Assembly: GCA_958295835.1 (NCBI GenBank)
Contig: OY282378.1
Span: forward strand, 1,071,001-1,135,000
Reading direction: 5' to 3'
From: an uncultured Gammaproteobacteria bacterium
GTDB taxonomy: Bacteria > Pseudomonadota > Gammaproteobacteria > HK1
Length of the DNA: 64,000 bases
Program-made: the position numbers and the translations under genes
In this document: positions 47,657-56,709 of the stretch, one piece after another
How the letters are laid out: every line of letters starts with the position of its first letter
Numbering within the stretch: position 1 is the first letter of the stretch
Notes under the pieces: generated by a model
What the model was told of the DNA's origin: nothing
What the model saw: the letters and a program-made list of their open reading frames with translations, nothing else
Database searches by the model: none

Positions 47657-48205
47657 TCAGGCGGCCTCCCTCCGGCGCGAGTCGATCACCCGCACCTGTT
47701 GCGGCGCGTCGATCGTGCGCACGATGTCGAGACCGTTGTACGACTGCACGTCGAAGAACCGGAGGACGTAGTCGAGCGCTTTCTCGGGGTCGAAGTCCTT
47801 GCACGAGTAGGCGTCGAAGGAGAAGAAGTTCTCCTCGGTCCAGGTATGGATGGCGGCGTGCGATTCGAGCCACACCGTCATCCCGGAGATGCCGGCTTCC
47901 TCGTTCTGCCGCCTCGCCAGGAGCTGCTCCATTGCGTAGACCGCGTTGGCCTGGATCCCCTCGGCCTTGAGCGATTCGACGAAGCGGCTCAGCTCGTTCG
48001 CCGCGAACGGGAACCGGGCGACGATCGGCGGATAGACCAGGGTCATGTCGAGGGCGTTCGAGAGACCTTCGAGCAGGTGGTGGACCGCGGTGGTCTCGGT
48101 GATCCCGCGCGGAGTCGAGGTCTGGACGTCGAGGAGGAGGTGGCGGCCGACGAACCCCTCGGTGCAGGCAGGGTCCTGGACCGTGCTGACGATTTCGATG
48201 CTCAT
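47657..48205 (-). CDS. speD: S-adenosylmethionine decarboxylase proenzyme
   Basis: A 182-residue pyruvoyl enzyme precursor. The self-cleavage site is in WLESHAAIHTWTEENFFSFD, where the Ser after Glu becomes the pyruvoyl group; the catalytic Cys is in AYSCKDFDPEKA. It makes decarboxylated SAM for spermidine synthesis. The sequence is closer to the longer bacterial class than to the ~120-residue archaeal-type SpeH. No spermidine synthase gene is adjacent. It is convergent with the hydratase gene. Confidence 0.9.
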   Translation of the reverse strand: MSIEIVSTVQDPACTEGFVGRHLLLDVQTSTPRGITETTAVHHLLEGLSNALDMTLVYPPIVARFPFAANELSRFVESLKAEGIQANAVYAMEQLLARRQNEEAGISGMTVWLESHAAIHTWTEENFFSFDAYSCKDFDPEKALDYVLRFFDVQSYNGLDIVRTIDAPQQVRVIDSRRREAA

Positions 48206-48377
48206 CGGACGTCTCCGCGCCGGGGCGCTCCTGGCATGTATGGAACCGAGAGGTTCGCGAGGCCGGGAAGCGATCGCACCCGCGGTTGCCGTTCTCCGGC
48301 GCGGCGGCTCCGCCCGCGTCCTTCGTGCACCTCGGCGCTGTCTCCATCCCCCCGAATCAGGTCCCGCAGCTTCTCTC

Positions 48378-48510
48378 GTCCACCCGGTCCAGCGGCGGGA
48401 TGGCGTAGTGGTCGTCCGGGCGCACCGGCCCTTCGGTGTTGAAGAAGCGCATGGGCTGATTATGGCACCTGCCGCGCGCCCGTTGGGCCAGGGACACGGT
48501 CATCACCGGT
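48378..48510 (-). pseudogene. 5' remnant of a third AAA-ATPase/nuclease gene
   Basis: From ATG 48452 the minus strand reads MRFFNTEGPVRPDDHYAIPP and LDRVD, identical in type to the starts of the two intact genes at 50851 and 52613. The ~60 bp upstream (through 48510) also match their upstream sequence. Similarity ends after about 25 codons at 48378, and the rest of the gene is absent. It shows that the family was once at least three copies here. Confidence 0.8.
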
Positions 48511-48627
48511 GAGGGAGAGCGTCAGCGTGGCCGTGGTGTTGCCGTCGGCCCGATCGGCCGGAGCAAGGCGCGGGTCAGGTCCTCCAGTGTGGTGTTCCCG
48601 TAGTCGGGGCGCTTCGGATGGGCATGG

Positions 48628-49020
48628 CTACCTCCCTTCGGCCTTCACCTGAGCTTCCTGCAGCTCCCTCTTGAGCCGGAACGGATCATCTATGGTCGGC
48701 AGCTCGATGTCGCCCGCTCCGGTTCCCCTGCAGACCACCTTGCCATAGCCGAGCAGCCTGCCGAAAACCCCTTGCTCCAGGTTGACCTCTTCGATCCGGT
48801 TGAGGTTCATCTCGTCCGTCTTTCGAGCGATCCAGCCGCGCTTGTAGATCAGCCGGCGGTTCGTAACGGCGATCTCCGTAGTCCAGATACGGATCAGCAT
48901 GATCAGCCCTGGCAATACGAGACAAAGCCATAGAACGGCGGCCAGCTTGGAGGTCCAATGGAAATGGCCCTCATGTACGATGTGCTCGCCGGTTACGAGT
49001 GATTTTTCGACATAGCTCAC
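48628..49020 (-). CDS. Bacterial PH-domain membrane protein (YdbS/DUF304-like)
   Basis: A 130-residue protein. Two hydrophobic segments (LAAVLWLCLVLPGLIMLIRI) are followed by a bacterial PH domain: EIAVTNRRLIYKRGWIARKT, RIEEVNLEQGVFGRLLGYGK and VVCRGTGAGDIELPTIDDP. It is anchored at the inner membrane; its partner is unknown. GTG 49020 (V-S-Y-V-E-K) gives a standard N-terminus. Confidence 0.85.
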   Translation of the reverse strand: MSYVEKSLVTGEHIVHEGHFHWTSKLAAVLWLCLVLPGLIMLIRIWTTEIAVTNRRLIYKRGWIARKTDEMNLNRIEEVNLEQGVFGRLLGYGKVVCRGTGAGDIELPTIDDPFRLKRELQEAQVKAEGR

Positions 49021-49213
49021 GCGCGCCTCTCCCGTATGGGTGGTGATACGAATAGACAGAAACCAACATGATGACGGTTGACCGGCGGTATGTCCTGGAG
49101 CTTCCTCCGCTTTCGTTGGCACGAGCTCCGGTCGGTGGGGCAGGGTGCGAAGTGGTGTGCCGTTCGGCGATGTACAGTCTGTCGCGATTGGCCTTGCCAT
49201 GCTGGACGATGCG

Positions 49214-50851
49214 CTACAGCGTCCAGACGACCACCTTGCGGCCGTCCTGCCGGCGCTCCTCGCTTCCACCCGCCTCGCCCTCGCTGCCCTGACGGTCCTC
49301 CGTGCCCTCGCTACGCCGGCGTTCCTCGCTACGGCGGTCGATCACCACCAGATGTCCTTCCTCCGCACCGCACTTCGCCATGTACCCCAACGTCTGCTTC
49401 AAGCCCTCCTCGACTGTCCACTCCAGGCTCTTGCGGGCCGAATCCCGCAGCACCTTGCACTCGACCACGAACCGCTCCCACAGGTCCGACGGCTGACCCG
49501 CCTCACGCGGCCACAGCACCAGCAGGTCCGTCCGACCTCGCCCCAACCCGTACTCCCGCTCGATGCGACCGCCCCCGTTCACCACCCGCTGCAAGTACGC
49601 CTGCAAGATAAGCTGCGGTCCCGCCTCGGGGTAGTCGGAGAAGCGCCCCAGCCAGTGCTCGGAATGCTCCCCGAAGAAGGTGCGGAACGCCGTCAGCAGT
49701 TTGGTCATGTTCAAGCCGCCGTCGTCGTCCACGTACCACGCCGGGTTCTGGTCCAAGCTGCTCTGCAAGATGTAGCCCAACTCCCGCGGCACCACCTCCC
49801 GGTAGATCGGGTTCGCGATGCGCGGCGGCTGGTTCCCGTCAATCAGGCCCAAGTCGCGCACGTACTCCAGGTCGCGAATTTCGTGCCGCGCCTCCCCGCC
49901 GCTTAGAATCGGCTCGACGACGCGCCGCACCCGCGCCTCCTCCAGCTTGTGCGCCAACTGGTCCAGATGCGTGCGCCGCGACAGGATGAGCTCCTCCCGC
50001 GCCGCGTAGACGTCGTCCACTTCGATGGTCCGAGAGCGGTCCCGCCCGGCCTTGTTGTCGAAGCACGCCCCCGCGCACAGTGCGTTCACCAGCCACGGCT
50101 GGCCTCGTGTCTGCGTCCACACCGAATCCAGCGCTGCCGGCGAGAAGCGCTGGCCGGTTTCCTCGGTGTGCTGCGCCATCAGCGTGCGCGTCTCGGCTTC
50201 CGTGAAGTCGCCCATGCGTAGCGACTTCGCCGCGACGTTGAACGGACTGCCGCCGGCGATGACCTCGCCGGTGCTCGACCGGATGCGGTAGTCGCGGATG
50301 TCGCGCACCCCGCACAGCACCACGCTCTGCGGGAAACCTTCGGGGCGCTGTTCGTAACCGGCGCGGAGCTGGCGCAGCACCGAGAGCAGGGTGTCGCCGA
50401 CCAGCGAGTCGATCTCGTCCACCAGCAACACCAGCGGCACAGGGTTCGCCACGCACCAGTTGGACAGCAGATCGCCCAGTGCATCGTCCGGCCCCGATGC
50501 TTCCAGCACAGCGCGCCACGACTCGTGCGGAAAGTTGTCGTGCAACAGCCGCGCGCGCATGGCCAGCCGGCTCAGGATGGCGCGGATGCCACGCGCGGTG
50601 TCGTCGCGCGCCACCTGGCCAACCTCCACGTTGGTATGCACGCACCGGAAATTGCCGACCTTGCCGCGGTTGAGCAGGTCGCGCAGGGCGATGAGCGCGG
50701 AGGTCTTGCCGGTCTGGCGCGGCGCGTGCAGCACGAAGTACTGCTTGGCCCGAATCAGGCTCAGGAGTTCATCGACGTCCATCCGGTCCAGCGGCGGGAT
50801 GGCGTAGTGCTCGTCCGGGCGCATCGGCCCTGCGGTGTTGAAGAAGCGCAT
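49214..50851 (-). CDS. AAA-ATPase with C-terminal PD-(D/E)XK nuclease-like domain, copy A
   Basis: A 545-residue protein. The N-terminal ATPase has Walker A APRQTGKTSALIAL (~43-56) and Walker B PLVLLVDEIDSL (~140). A winged-helix/helical region follows to about residue 400 (RRVVEPILSGGEARHEIRDL). The C-terminal domain carries a PD-(D/E)XK core: GRGRTDLLVLW (Asp) and ERFVVECKVLRD (Glu-x-Lys). This is the AAA-ATPase-like/PDDEXK_9 architecture, often present in several copies per genome and of unknown function. The last ~35 residues are a charged Glu/Arg/Ser/Gly-rich tail ending VVVWTL. Confidence 0.88.
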   Translation of the reverse strand: MRFFNTAGPMRPDEHYAIPPLDRMDVDELLSLIRAKQYFVLHAPRQTGKTSALIALRDLLNRGKVGNFRCVHTNVEVGQVARDDTARGIRAILSRLAMRARLLHDNFPHESWRAVLEASGPDDALGDLLSNWCVANPVPLVLLVDEIDSLVGDTLLSVLRQLRAGYEQRPEGFPQSVVLCGVRDIRDYRIRSSTGEVIAGGSPFNVAAKSLRMGDFTEAETRTLMAQHTEETGQRFSPAALDSVWTQTRGQPWLVNALCAGACFDNKAGRDRSRTIEVDDVYAAREELILSRRTHLDQLAHKLEEARVRRVVEPILSGGEARHEIRDLEYVRDLGLIDGNQPPRIANPIYREVVPRELGYILQSSLDQNPAWYVDDDGGLNMTKLLTAFRTFFGEHSEHWLGRFSDYPEAGPQLILQAYLQRVVNGGGRIEREYGLGRGRTDLLVLWPREAGQPSDLWERFVVECKVLRDSARKSLEWTVEEGLKQTLGYMAKCGAEEGHLVVIDRRSEERRRSEGTEDRQGSEGEAGGSEERRQDGRKVVVWTL

Positions 50852-50996
50852 GGGCCGATTATGGCACCTGCCGCGCGCCCGTTGGGCCAGGGGACACGGT
50901 CATCCCTGAACCGGAACGGACCATCCATGGGCTGAAATACCGGTGCCGACCAGCCAAAAGCGGAGGAAACAGGCCCTTGCCATGCTGGACGATGCG

Positions 50997-52613
50997 CTAC
51001 AGCGTCCAGATGACTACCCCGCACCCGTCCTGCCGGCGCTCCTCGCTTCCACCCGTTTCGCCCTCGCTACGCCGGCGCTCCTCCGTGCCGCTACGGCGGT
51101 CGATCACCACCAGATGCCCTTCCTCCGCTCCGCACTTCGCCATGTAGCCCAACGTCTGCTTAACGCCCCGCTCGACCGTCCATTCCAGGCTCTTGCGGTC
51201 CGAGTCGCGCAGCACCTTGCACTCGACCACGAACCGCTCCCACAGGTCCGACGGCTGCCCAGGCTCCCGCGGCCACAGCACCAGCAGGTCCGTCCGGCCC
51301 CGTCCCAACCCGTACTCCCGCTCGATGCGACCGCCCCCGTTCACCACCCGCTGCAAGTACGCCTGCAAGATGAGCTGCGGACCGGCCTCGGGGTAGTCGC
51401 CGAAGCGCCCCAACCAGTGCTCGGAATGCTCCCCGAAGAACGTGCGGAACGCCGTCAGCAACTTCGTCATGTTCAAGCCGCCGTCGTCGTCCATGTACCA
51501 CGCCGGGTTCTGGTCCAGGCTGCTCTGCAAGATGTAGCCCAGCTCCCGCGGCACCACCTCCCGGTAAATCGGGTTCGCGATGCGCGGCGGCTGGTTCCCG
51601 TCAATCAGGCCCAAGTCGCGCACGTACTCCAGGTCCCGAATTTCGTGCCGCGCCTCCCCGCCGCTCAGAATCGGCTCGACCACCCGCCGCACCCGCGCCT
51701 CCTCCAGCTTGTGCGCCAACTGGTCCAGATGCGTGCGCCGCGAGAGAATCAACTCCTCCCGCGCTGCGTAGACGTCGTCCACTTCGATGGCGCGCGAGCG
51801 GTCCCGCCCCGCCTTGTTGTCGAAGCACGCCCCCGCGCACAGCGCGTTCACCAGCCACGGCTGGCCCCGGGTCTGCGTCCACACCGAATCCAGCGCCGAC
51901 GACGAGAACCGCTGGCCGGTCTCCTCCGTGTGCTGTGCCATCAGCGCCCGCGTCTCCGCTTCGGTGAAGTCGCCCATGCGCAGCGACTTCGCCGCGACGT
52001 TGAACGGACTGCCGCCGGCGATGACCTCGCCGGTGCTCGACCGGATGCGGTAGTCGCGGATGTCGCGTACCCCGCACAGCACCACGCTCTGCGGGAAGCC
52101 TTCGGGGCGTTGCTCGTAGCCGGCGCGGAGTTGGCGCAGCACCGAGAGCAGGGTGTCGCCGACCAGCGAGTCGATCTCGTCCACCAACAGCACCAGCGGC
52201 ACAGGGTTCGCTTCGCACCAGCGAGCGAGCAGCTCCTTGAGAGCGTCTTCCGGCCCCGCCTTCGCCAGGACATCCGGCCAAACCTCGTCCGGGTAGCCGT
52301 CGCCCAGCCGCCGTGCGTTCATGGCCAGGCCACTGAGGACGGCGCGAATGCCCCGCGCCACATCATCGCGCGCCACCTGGGCGGGTTCGACGTTCACGTT
52401 CACGCACCGGAAGTGGCCCACTTCGCCGCGGTTGAGCAGGTCGCGCAGGGCGATGAGCGCGGAGGTCTTGCCGGTCTGGCGCGGTGCGTGCAGCACGAAG
52501 TAGCGCTTGGCCCGAATCAGAGCCAGAAGTTCATCGACGTCCATCCGGTCCAGGGGCTGGATGGCGTAGTGGTCGTCCGGGCGCATCGGCCCTTCGGTGT
52601 TGAAGAAACGCAT
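50997..52613 (-). CDS. AAA-ATPase with C-terminal PD-(D/E)XK nuclease-like domain, copy B
   Basis: A 538-residue paralogue of copy A in direct tandem. It has the same Walker A (APRQTGKTSALIAL), Walker B (PLVLLVDEIDSL) and nuclease core (GRTDLLVLW, FVVECKVLRDSDRK). It differs mainly in residues ~75-135 (NVEPAQVARDDVARGIRAVL against NVEVGQVARDDTARGIRAIL, then a divergent patch) and in the charged tail. ATG 52613 (MRFFNTEGPMRPDDH) is chosen by identity with the other two copies; an in-frame start further upstream lies in repeated non-coding sequence. Confidence 0.88.
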   Translation of the reverse strand: MRFFNTEGPMRPDDHYAIQPLDRMDVDELLALIRAKRYFVLHAPRQTGKTSALIALRDLLNRGEVGHFRCVNVNVEPAQVARDDVARGIRAVLSGLAMNARRLGDGYPDEVWPDVLAKAGPEDALKELLARWCEANPVPLVLLVDEIDSLVGDTLLSVLRQLRAGYEQRPEGFPQSVVLCGVRDIRDYRIRSSTGEVIAGGSPFNVAAKSLRMGDFTEAETRALMAQHTEETGQRFSSSALDSVWTQTRGQPWLVNALCAGACFDNKAGRDRSRAIEVDDVYAAREELILSRRTHLDQLAHKLEEARVRRVVEPILSGGEARHEIRDLEYVRDLGLIDGNQPPRIANPIYREVVPRELGYILQSSLDQNPAWYMDDDGGLNMTKLLTAFRTFFGEHSEHWLGRFGDYPEAGPQLILQAYLQRVVNGGGRIEREYGLGRGRTDLLVLWPREPGQPSDLWERFVVECKVLRDSDRKSLEWTVERGVKQTLGYMAKCGAEEGHLVVIDRRSGTEERRRSEGETGGSEERRQDGCGVVIWTL

Positions 52614-52697
52614 GGGCCGATTATGGCGCCTGCCGCGCGCCCGTTGGGCCAGGGACACGGTCATCCCTGAACCGGAACGGACTGTCCATGGTCCGTA

Positions 52698-53012
52698 TCA
52701 CCGCCTGCGCCAAGCCTGGGTGCGGCGTTGGAGGAACTTCGCCACGAAGAAATGCACGAGGCGCACCGAGGCCGCGGTGTAGAAGATCATCATGCCCATG
52801 GCCGCGGCGGGGGCGATGTCCCCCGCGTCGTCCATGTTCAGCACCGCGACGGAGGCCAGCGTCGTGTCCGGGCCGTAGAGGAACACCACCGCGGACACCG
52901 TGGTCATCGCGTTCACGAACAGGTAGATCACGATGTCGAGGATCGCGGGCAGGCACACCGGCACCGTCACTCCGCCCTCGTCATCCTCCCAACCCGGCAT
53001 AGCCGGGACCAA
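52698..53012 (-). pseudogene. C-terminal fragment of a phosphonate-type ABC permease (PhnV-like)
   Basis: The frame reads PVCLPAILDIVIYLFVNAMT and SAVVFLYGPDTTLASVAVLN, ending FLQRRTQAWRRR. This is the last two transmembrane segments of a 2-aminoethylphosphonate-type ABC permease. The first ~480 residues are missing: similarity stops at about 52965, followed by a short perfect hairpin (CCCGGC-ATA-GCCGGG, 52993-53007) and then the CRISPR array. The gene appears to have been cut by the arrival of the CRISPR-cas locus or by a later deletion. Confidence 0.7.
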
Positions 53013-53065
53013 ATACCGGTTGGCGGAAGAATCTTTGTCGTTTTGTCGAAGACTTCACGGGTAAG

Positions 53066-54702
53066 AGACTAACCCCTCATGGGGAACGATTACCGGCCCT
53101 GCGGCTCACCGAGCACAAGCGCGCGATCGTCTCCTAACCCCTCATGGGGAACGATTACGCTCACGGGATCAACCATGCCTTCTCCGTTGCAGTCCTCCTA
53201 ACCCCTCATGGGGAACGATTACCAGGACATGATGCGGAAATACAAAATCATGAATCTCCTCCTAACCCCTCATGGGGAACGATTACCGCCAAAGGTGCGT
53301 CCGCGCACTTGGCGCCGGACGACTCCTAACCCCTCATGGGGAACGATTACGGCGCCCTCCCATTCGTCGCTCGCCGAGTCGATGATCTCCTAACCCCTCA
53401 TGGGGAACGATTACGGCAGTTCTATCGCCAGATTCGGGCCGGCGAGAACGACTCCTAACCCCTCATGGGGAACGATTACCTCCGGGCGCGCCTCGGCTCG
53501 GAGCCCAAGGGGGGCACTCCTAACCCCTCATGGGGAACGATTACCGCCAGGAAGCTTAAGCAGGGGCCGCAAGTACGGGAGGCTCCTAACCCCTCATGGG
53601 GAACGATTACGACTTCTGGCGAAAAAACTTCATTGAGAAATACCACCTCCTAACCCCTCATGGGGAACGATTACACGCCGATTCTGCGGGGATGTCCCGT
53701 CCGCGAAGCTCTCCTAACCCCTCATGGGGAACGATTACCCGCCCGGAGCTCGATGATTTCCACTGGCTTGTTCATCTCCTAACCCCTCATGGGGAACGAT
53801 TACCACGTATCCGGTCGCGATAACGGGCAGGCCGCAGCGCTCCTAACCCCTCATGGGGAACGATTACGAGCACCTCCAGCGCTTCCGGCGCACAGTCACT
53901 GAGCTCCTAACCCCTCATGGGGAACGATTACCGTAGCAGTGGCTCCCGTCCGATGCGAGTCGCCATTCTCCTAACCCCTCATGGGGAACGATTACCGTCG
54001 CGACCATTGTCCGCCACGACTTCGCCGGCCTCCTCCTAACCCCTCATGGGGAACGATTACACGGCAGGGCCGGCTGCAGGCGTCCATGTACAACCACTCC
54101 TAACCCCTCATGGGGAACGATTACATCTAAATTCCGTTGCCAACACTCGTCTATGCTCTCCTCCTAACCCCTCATGGGGAACGATTACCGCTTCGTGCCG
54201 GGCCGTGGCTACGTGTTCGATGCCCTCCTAACCCCTCATGGGGAACGATTACCCAATACCGCACGGCGACCAACGCCTTGAAGTGCAACTCCTAACCCCT
54301 CATGGGGAACGATTACCCGCGCGCTGCGCCGCCGCATCCGCCCGGAGACGGCCTCCTAACCCCTCATGGGGAACGATTACATGGACCAAACTTCGCGCCG
54401 CTGTCGGTCAGAACGGCTCCTAACCCCTCATGGGGAACGATTACAAACGACGATTCTTTGCGGCGCAGATATGCGGACGTCTCCTAACCCCTCATGGGGA
54501 ACGATTACCTGGATGCCCCTGTACACCCGCATATGCTCGAGCAACTCCTAACCCCTCATGGGGAACGATTACGCCAACCGCGCCCGAATGGTCCGGGCTG
54601 GATACACTCCTCCTAACCCCTCATGGGGAACGATTACAGTGCGCGCCATTCCGGGTCATGATCGAGATTGCGAGCTCCTAACCCCTCATGGGGAACGATT
54701 AC
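53066..54702 (-). CRISPR. Type I-D CRISPR array, 26 repeats and 25 spacers
   Basis: Repeats are 28 bp and spacers 36-38 bp. On the plus strand the repeat is CTCCTAACCC-CTCATGGGGA-ACGATTAC; the core CCCC-TCAT-GGGG can form a 4-bp stem with a 4-base loop. All repeats are identical except the leftmost (53066-53093), whose first bases are AGACT instead of CTCCT. A degenerate repeat usually marks the leader-distal end, and in minus-strand sense the change sits at its 3' end, as expected. This implies transcription from the cas2 side. Cas6 cleavage at the stem base would leave an 8-base handle, GTTAGGAG. Confidence 0.97.
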
Positions 54703-54831
54703 CCTCCGAAAAGCAACATCATACAGACAGAACAACTTGCTGAATTCGATGATCATGGTGGGATCCGGGGGATATTTGGCTACGCGCTCCCAGCGATTCT
54801 GCACCACCAAGGCGGGTAGTAACATCAGAGC
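54703..54831 (-). promoter_or_regulatory. Putative CRISPR leader between cas2 and the array
   Basis: 129 bp separate the cas2 stop from the last repeat. On the minus strand the segment includes TATGAT about 15 bases before the first repeat, a possible -10 element. There is no long AT-rich tract, so the leader is short and may begin inside cas2. Assignment rests on array polarity and gene position. Confidence 0.5.
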
Positions 54832-55131
54832 TCAAAGAACATCTGCTCCGTGCAAATGGTGCGCGTGGTCCTCCACTTCCAGAACGCCATTGGATTCATT
54901 CTTTCGCAGTATGGATACCGATATGTTATGACGATTCTCGGAAATGACTTCCATGAGTCTGTCATCGGCCATTGCGACTTTGGAAATCTCTCCGCGCAGT
55001 CTTTTGAGTTCAGACATGGGCAAATCACCGGCGAAGACGGAATTCTGCTCGTGAATCAGGTACTTGGACAGAATCTTTCTGAATTTTTCTGTTCTCTCCG
55101 CCTGTACGTCGTAAGCGATAAGTACATACAT
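54832..55131 (-). CDS. cas2: CRISPR-associated endoribonuclease-fold protein Cas2
   Basis: A 99-residue ferredoxin-fold protein: MYVLIAYDVQAERTEKFRKI with the conserved Asp at the end of the first strand, then SVFAGDLPMSELKRLRGEIS. With Cas1 it forms the spacer integration complex. The start at 55131 is 2 bases after the cas1 stop; the longer in-frame extension overlaps cas1 and does not resemble Cas2. Confidence 0.93.
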   Translation of the reverse strand: MYVLIAYDVQAERTEKFRKILSKYLIHEQNSVFAGDLPMSELKRLRGEISKVAMADDRLMEVISENRHNISVSILRKNESNGVLEVEDHAHHLHGADVL

Positions 55132-55133
55132 GA

Positions 55134-56108
55134 TTACACCTTGCGCAACCATGGCCGGTATGGCGCCAGGGAGAGCATGTGGCGTTCGAGTGCGAACGCT
55201 TGCTCGAAAATCGATGATCTCATGGAATCTTTGCCGTTCGCACGCGTTTCCGTCTTCGATACCCATGCTTGCAGGGTCGCCTGTCTTCCTGCCTGTGAAA
55301 GGCGGCAAACGCCGTTCTCTTGATGAAACCAGTCTTCCCGGAGTCTATTGCGAAGCACAGTCTCGAAGATCAATGTGTCGCATATTGCCGGCTTGAAGAT
55401 TTCGGACAAATCCAGCGCAAGGGAATGACGTGCCTCCCTTGGCGAGTGCAGAAAAGAGATGCTGTCATCCAGATGCGTCTTTGCTATTTCATTTCGAGTC
55501 ATCGTGTACGCCAGACCGTTAAACCAGGATATGAGACAGTTGATTCTGTTGTTGGGTGGTCTCCGCTTGCGAAGTCCGAACTCCAACCTGGTATCGATTA
55601 CGGGCCATGCCATGTAGTACCAACCCTTGGCACTGCCTTCGAATCCCATCAACTCGTTTATAGATTGCGCCCTTGAAAGGTCTTTCCTGATTTTCTGAAT
55701 CTTGTCGATGAACGAATCGACTTCCGTATTGCCACGGTAGGAACGATAGCGCAGATTGACGATCATATTGCCGAGAGCACCCTCGACAAATGAGCGCGCC
55801 AGGAACATCGCTTTTTCCGGATCCAGTGCATGTTCTGCCTGCGCGAGACGCACGCGGCCGGCAGCAGGGGAACGCACCGGCTCGAAGGTTCCGGAAACGT
55901 TGCCGTACCAATCCAGAACTGTGACGCGAACGCCGCTTTTCCCGAAAAGACTGAGGAGTCGCGTCGTCAGTCCAGCCTCACCTGTAACCACTACGTGCCT
56001 GAGACCGGATACTGGAATGCGTCGCTTCGGTGTGTCCGGGATTCGTACGAGAAGCGTGGATCCCTCTCTCGCCAGCTTGGCGTCCTTGGTGAGGTACAGT
56101 GTTTCCAT
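55134..56108 (-). CDS. cas1: CRISPR-associated integrase Cas1
   Basis: A 324-residue protein starting METLYLTKDAKLAREG. The N-terminal beta domain (RRIPVSGLRHVVVTGEAGLT) is followed by the helical catalytic domain with the metal-binding residues Glu in ELMGFEGSAKGWYY, His in SFLHSPREARHSLALDL and Asp/Glu in LDLSEIFKPAICD. It integrates new spacers with Cas2. The start overlaps the cas4 stop (TGATG). Confidence 0.95.
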   Translation of the reverse strand: METLYLTKDAKLAREGSTLLVRIPDTPKRRIPVSGLRHVVVTGEAGLTTRLLSLFGKSGVRVTVLDWYGNVSGTFEPVRSPAAGRVRLAQAEHALDPEKAMFLARSFVEGALGNMIVNLRYRSYRGNTEVDSFIDKIQKIRKDLSRAQSINELMGFEGSAKGWYYMAWPVIDTRLEFGLRKRRPPNNRINCLISWFNGLAYTMTRNEIAKTHLDDSISFLHSPREARHSLALDLSEIFKPAICDTLIFETVLRNRLREDWFHQENGVCRLSQAGRQATLQAWVSKTETRANGKDSMRSSIFEQAFALERHMLSLAPYRPWLRKV

Positions 56109-56692
56109 CAAGTCATCCCGCACAAGAATCGATACGAACAGGACGTGCACAGTTTTTTCCGTTTCGCTGGCGGCGGGTCGGACCGTCTGTTCAGCGTCGC
56201 GAGTTTGCGCGCCAGATCGAGCATTTCATCAACAACTTCCGGATCGATGACGACCGGTCGGCTACGGCGCTCCTCGATGATGTCGTTTTGGGCTCGCCAC
56301 GGCTGTCCGGTGGAGGCCCAAAGCAGCAAGGCGTAGAACGCCGTCTGCCGGGAGACGGCTGTTTTTGCGCCGGAGCGGGCCTTCGCCTCCACGACGATCC
56401 GATTTTGCCAGTCGATTCGATCCGGTGCGAGTCCTATCAAGCCTTCGACGGATCGATCTCGTGGTCTGCTCGTCTCATGCATGACCGTACCGTTGGCCAT
56501 GCGTTCGTCAAGATGCGCGTAGTCGATCCGGTTCAGATGGAACCATGCCCTTCTCGTACATAATGAGATGTGTTGAAAATTCAATCCGTGCAGTCCTTCC
56601 GTTTCCACCAAGCGGGAGAATTCAATGATCTCCGAGGGTATTGCATCCGACTGTTCCATGCAGTTGCCGTATCTCTCGTCGCTCATCTTCAT
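56108..56692 (-). CDS. cas4: CRISPR-associated exonuclease Cas4
   Basis: A 194-residue PD-(D/E)XK nuclease with an iron-sulphur cluster: the first Cys in HISLCTRRAWFHL and three more in LCTSCSYRFLC. The nuclease core has RMANGTVMHETS, an Asp near LIGLAPDRIDW and IVVEAKARSGAKT (Glu-x-Lys). It trims prespacers and selects PAMs. ATG 56692 has AGGA 8-11 bases upstream; a TTG at 56713 overlapping the cas3 stop is the alternative. Confidence 0.92.
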   Translation of the reverse strand: MKMSDERYGNCMEQSDAIPSEIIEFSRLVETEGLHGLNFQHISLCTRRAWFHLNRIDYAHLDERMANGTVMHETSRPRDRSVEGLIGLAPDRIDWQNRIVVEAKARSGAKTAVSRQTAFYALLLWASTGQPWRAQNDIIEERRSRPVVIDPEVVDEMLDLARKLATLNRRSDPPPAKRKKLCTSCSYRFLCGMT

Positions 56693-56709
56693 CGGGTGTT
56701 TCCTGCAAC

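Larger units (their letters stand above)
49193..52690 (-). repeat. Tandem duplication of an AAA-ATPase/nuclease gene unit
   Basis: Two direct copies of a unit of about 1.75 kb. Similarity starts about 20 bp beyond each stop codon (TTGCCATGCTGGACGATGCG at 49193 and 50981) and continues past each start codon into shared upstream sequence (GCCGCGCGCCCGTTGGGCCA). The proteins are nearly identical from Walker B to the nuclease domain; most differences fall in the ~40 residues after the P-loop and in the tail. Confidence 0.85.

Noticed and set aside
52993-53007. CCCGGC-ATA-GCCGGG hairpin as a terminator
   Set aside because: No T-tract on either side in either strand; it may simply mark the truncation junction.
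53144-54743. A series of 61-88 codon plus-strand frames all containing MGNDY
   Set aside because: They are created by the CRISPR repeat, whose ATGGGGAACGATTAC translates to MGNDY in every unit; they are not genes.
55131-55308. A 59-residue N-terminal extension of Cas2
   Set aside because: The extension lies inside cas1 and does not look like Cas2; the ATG at 55131 fits the family length and the operon spacing.
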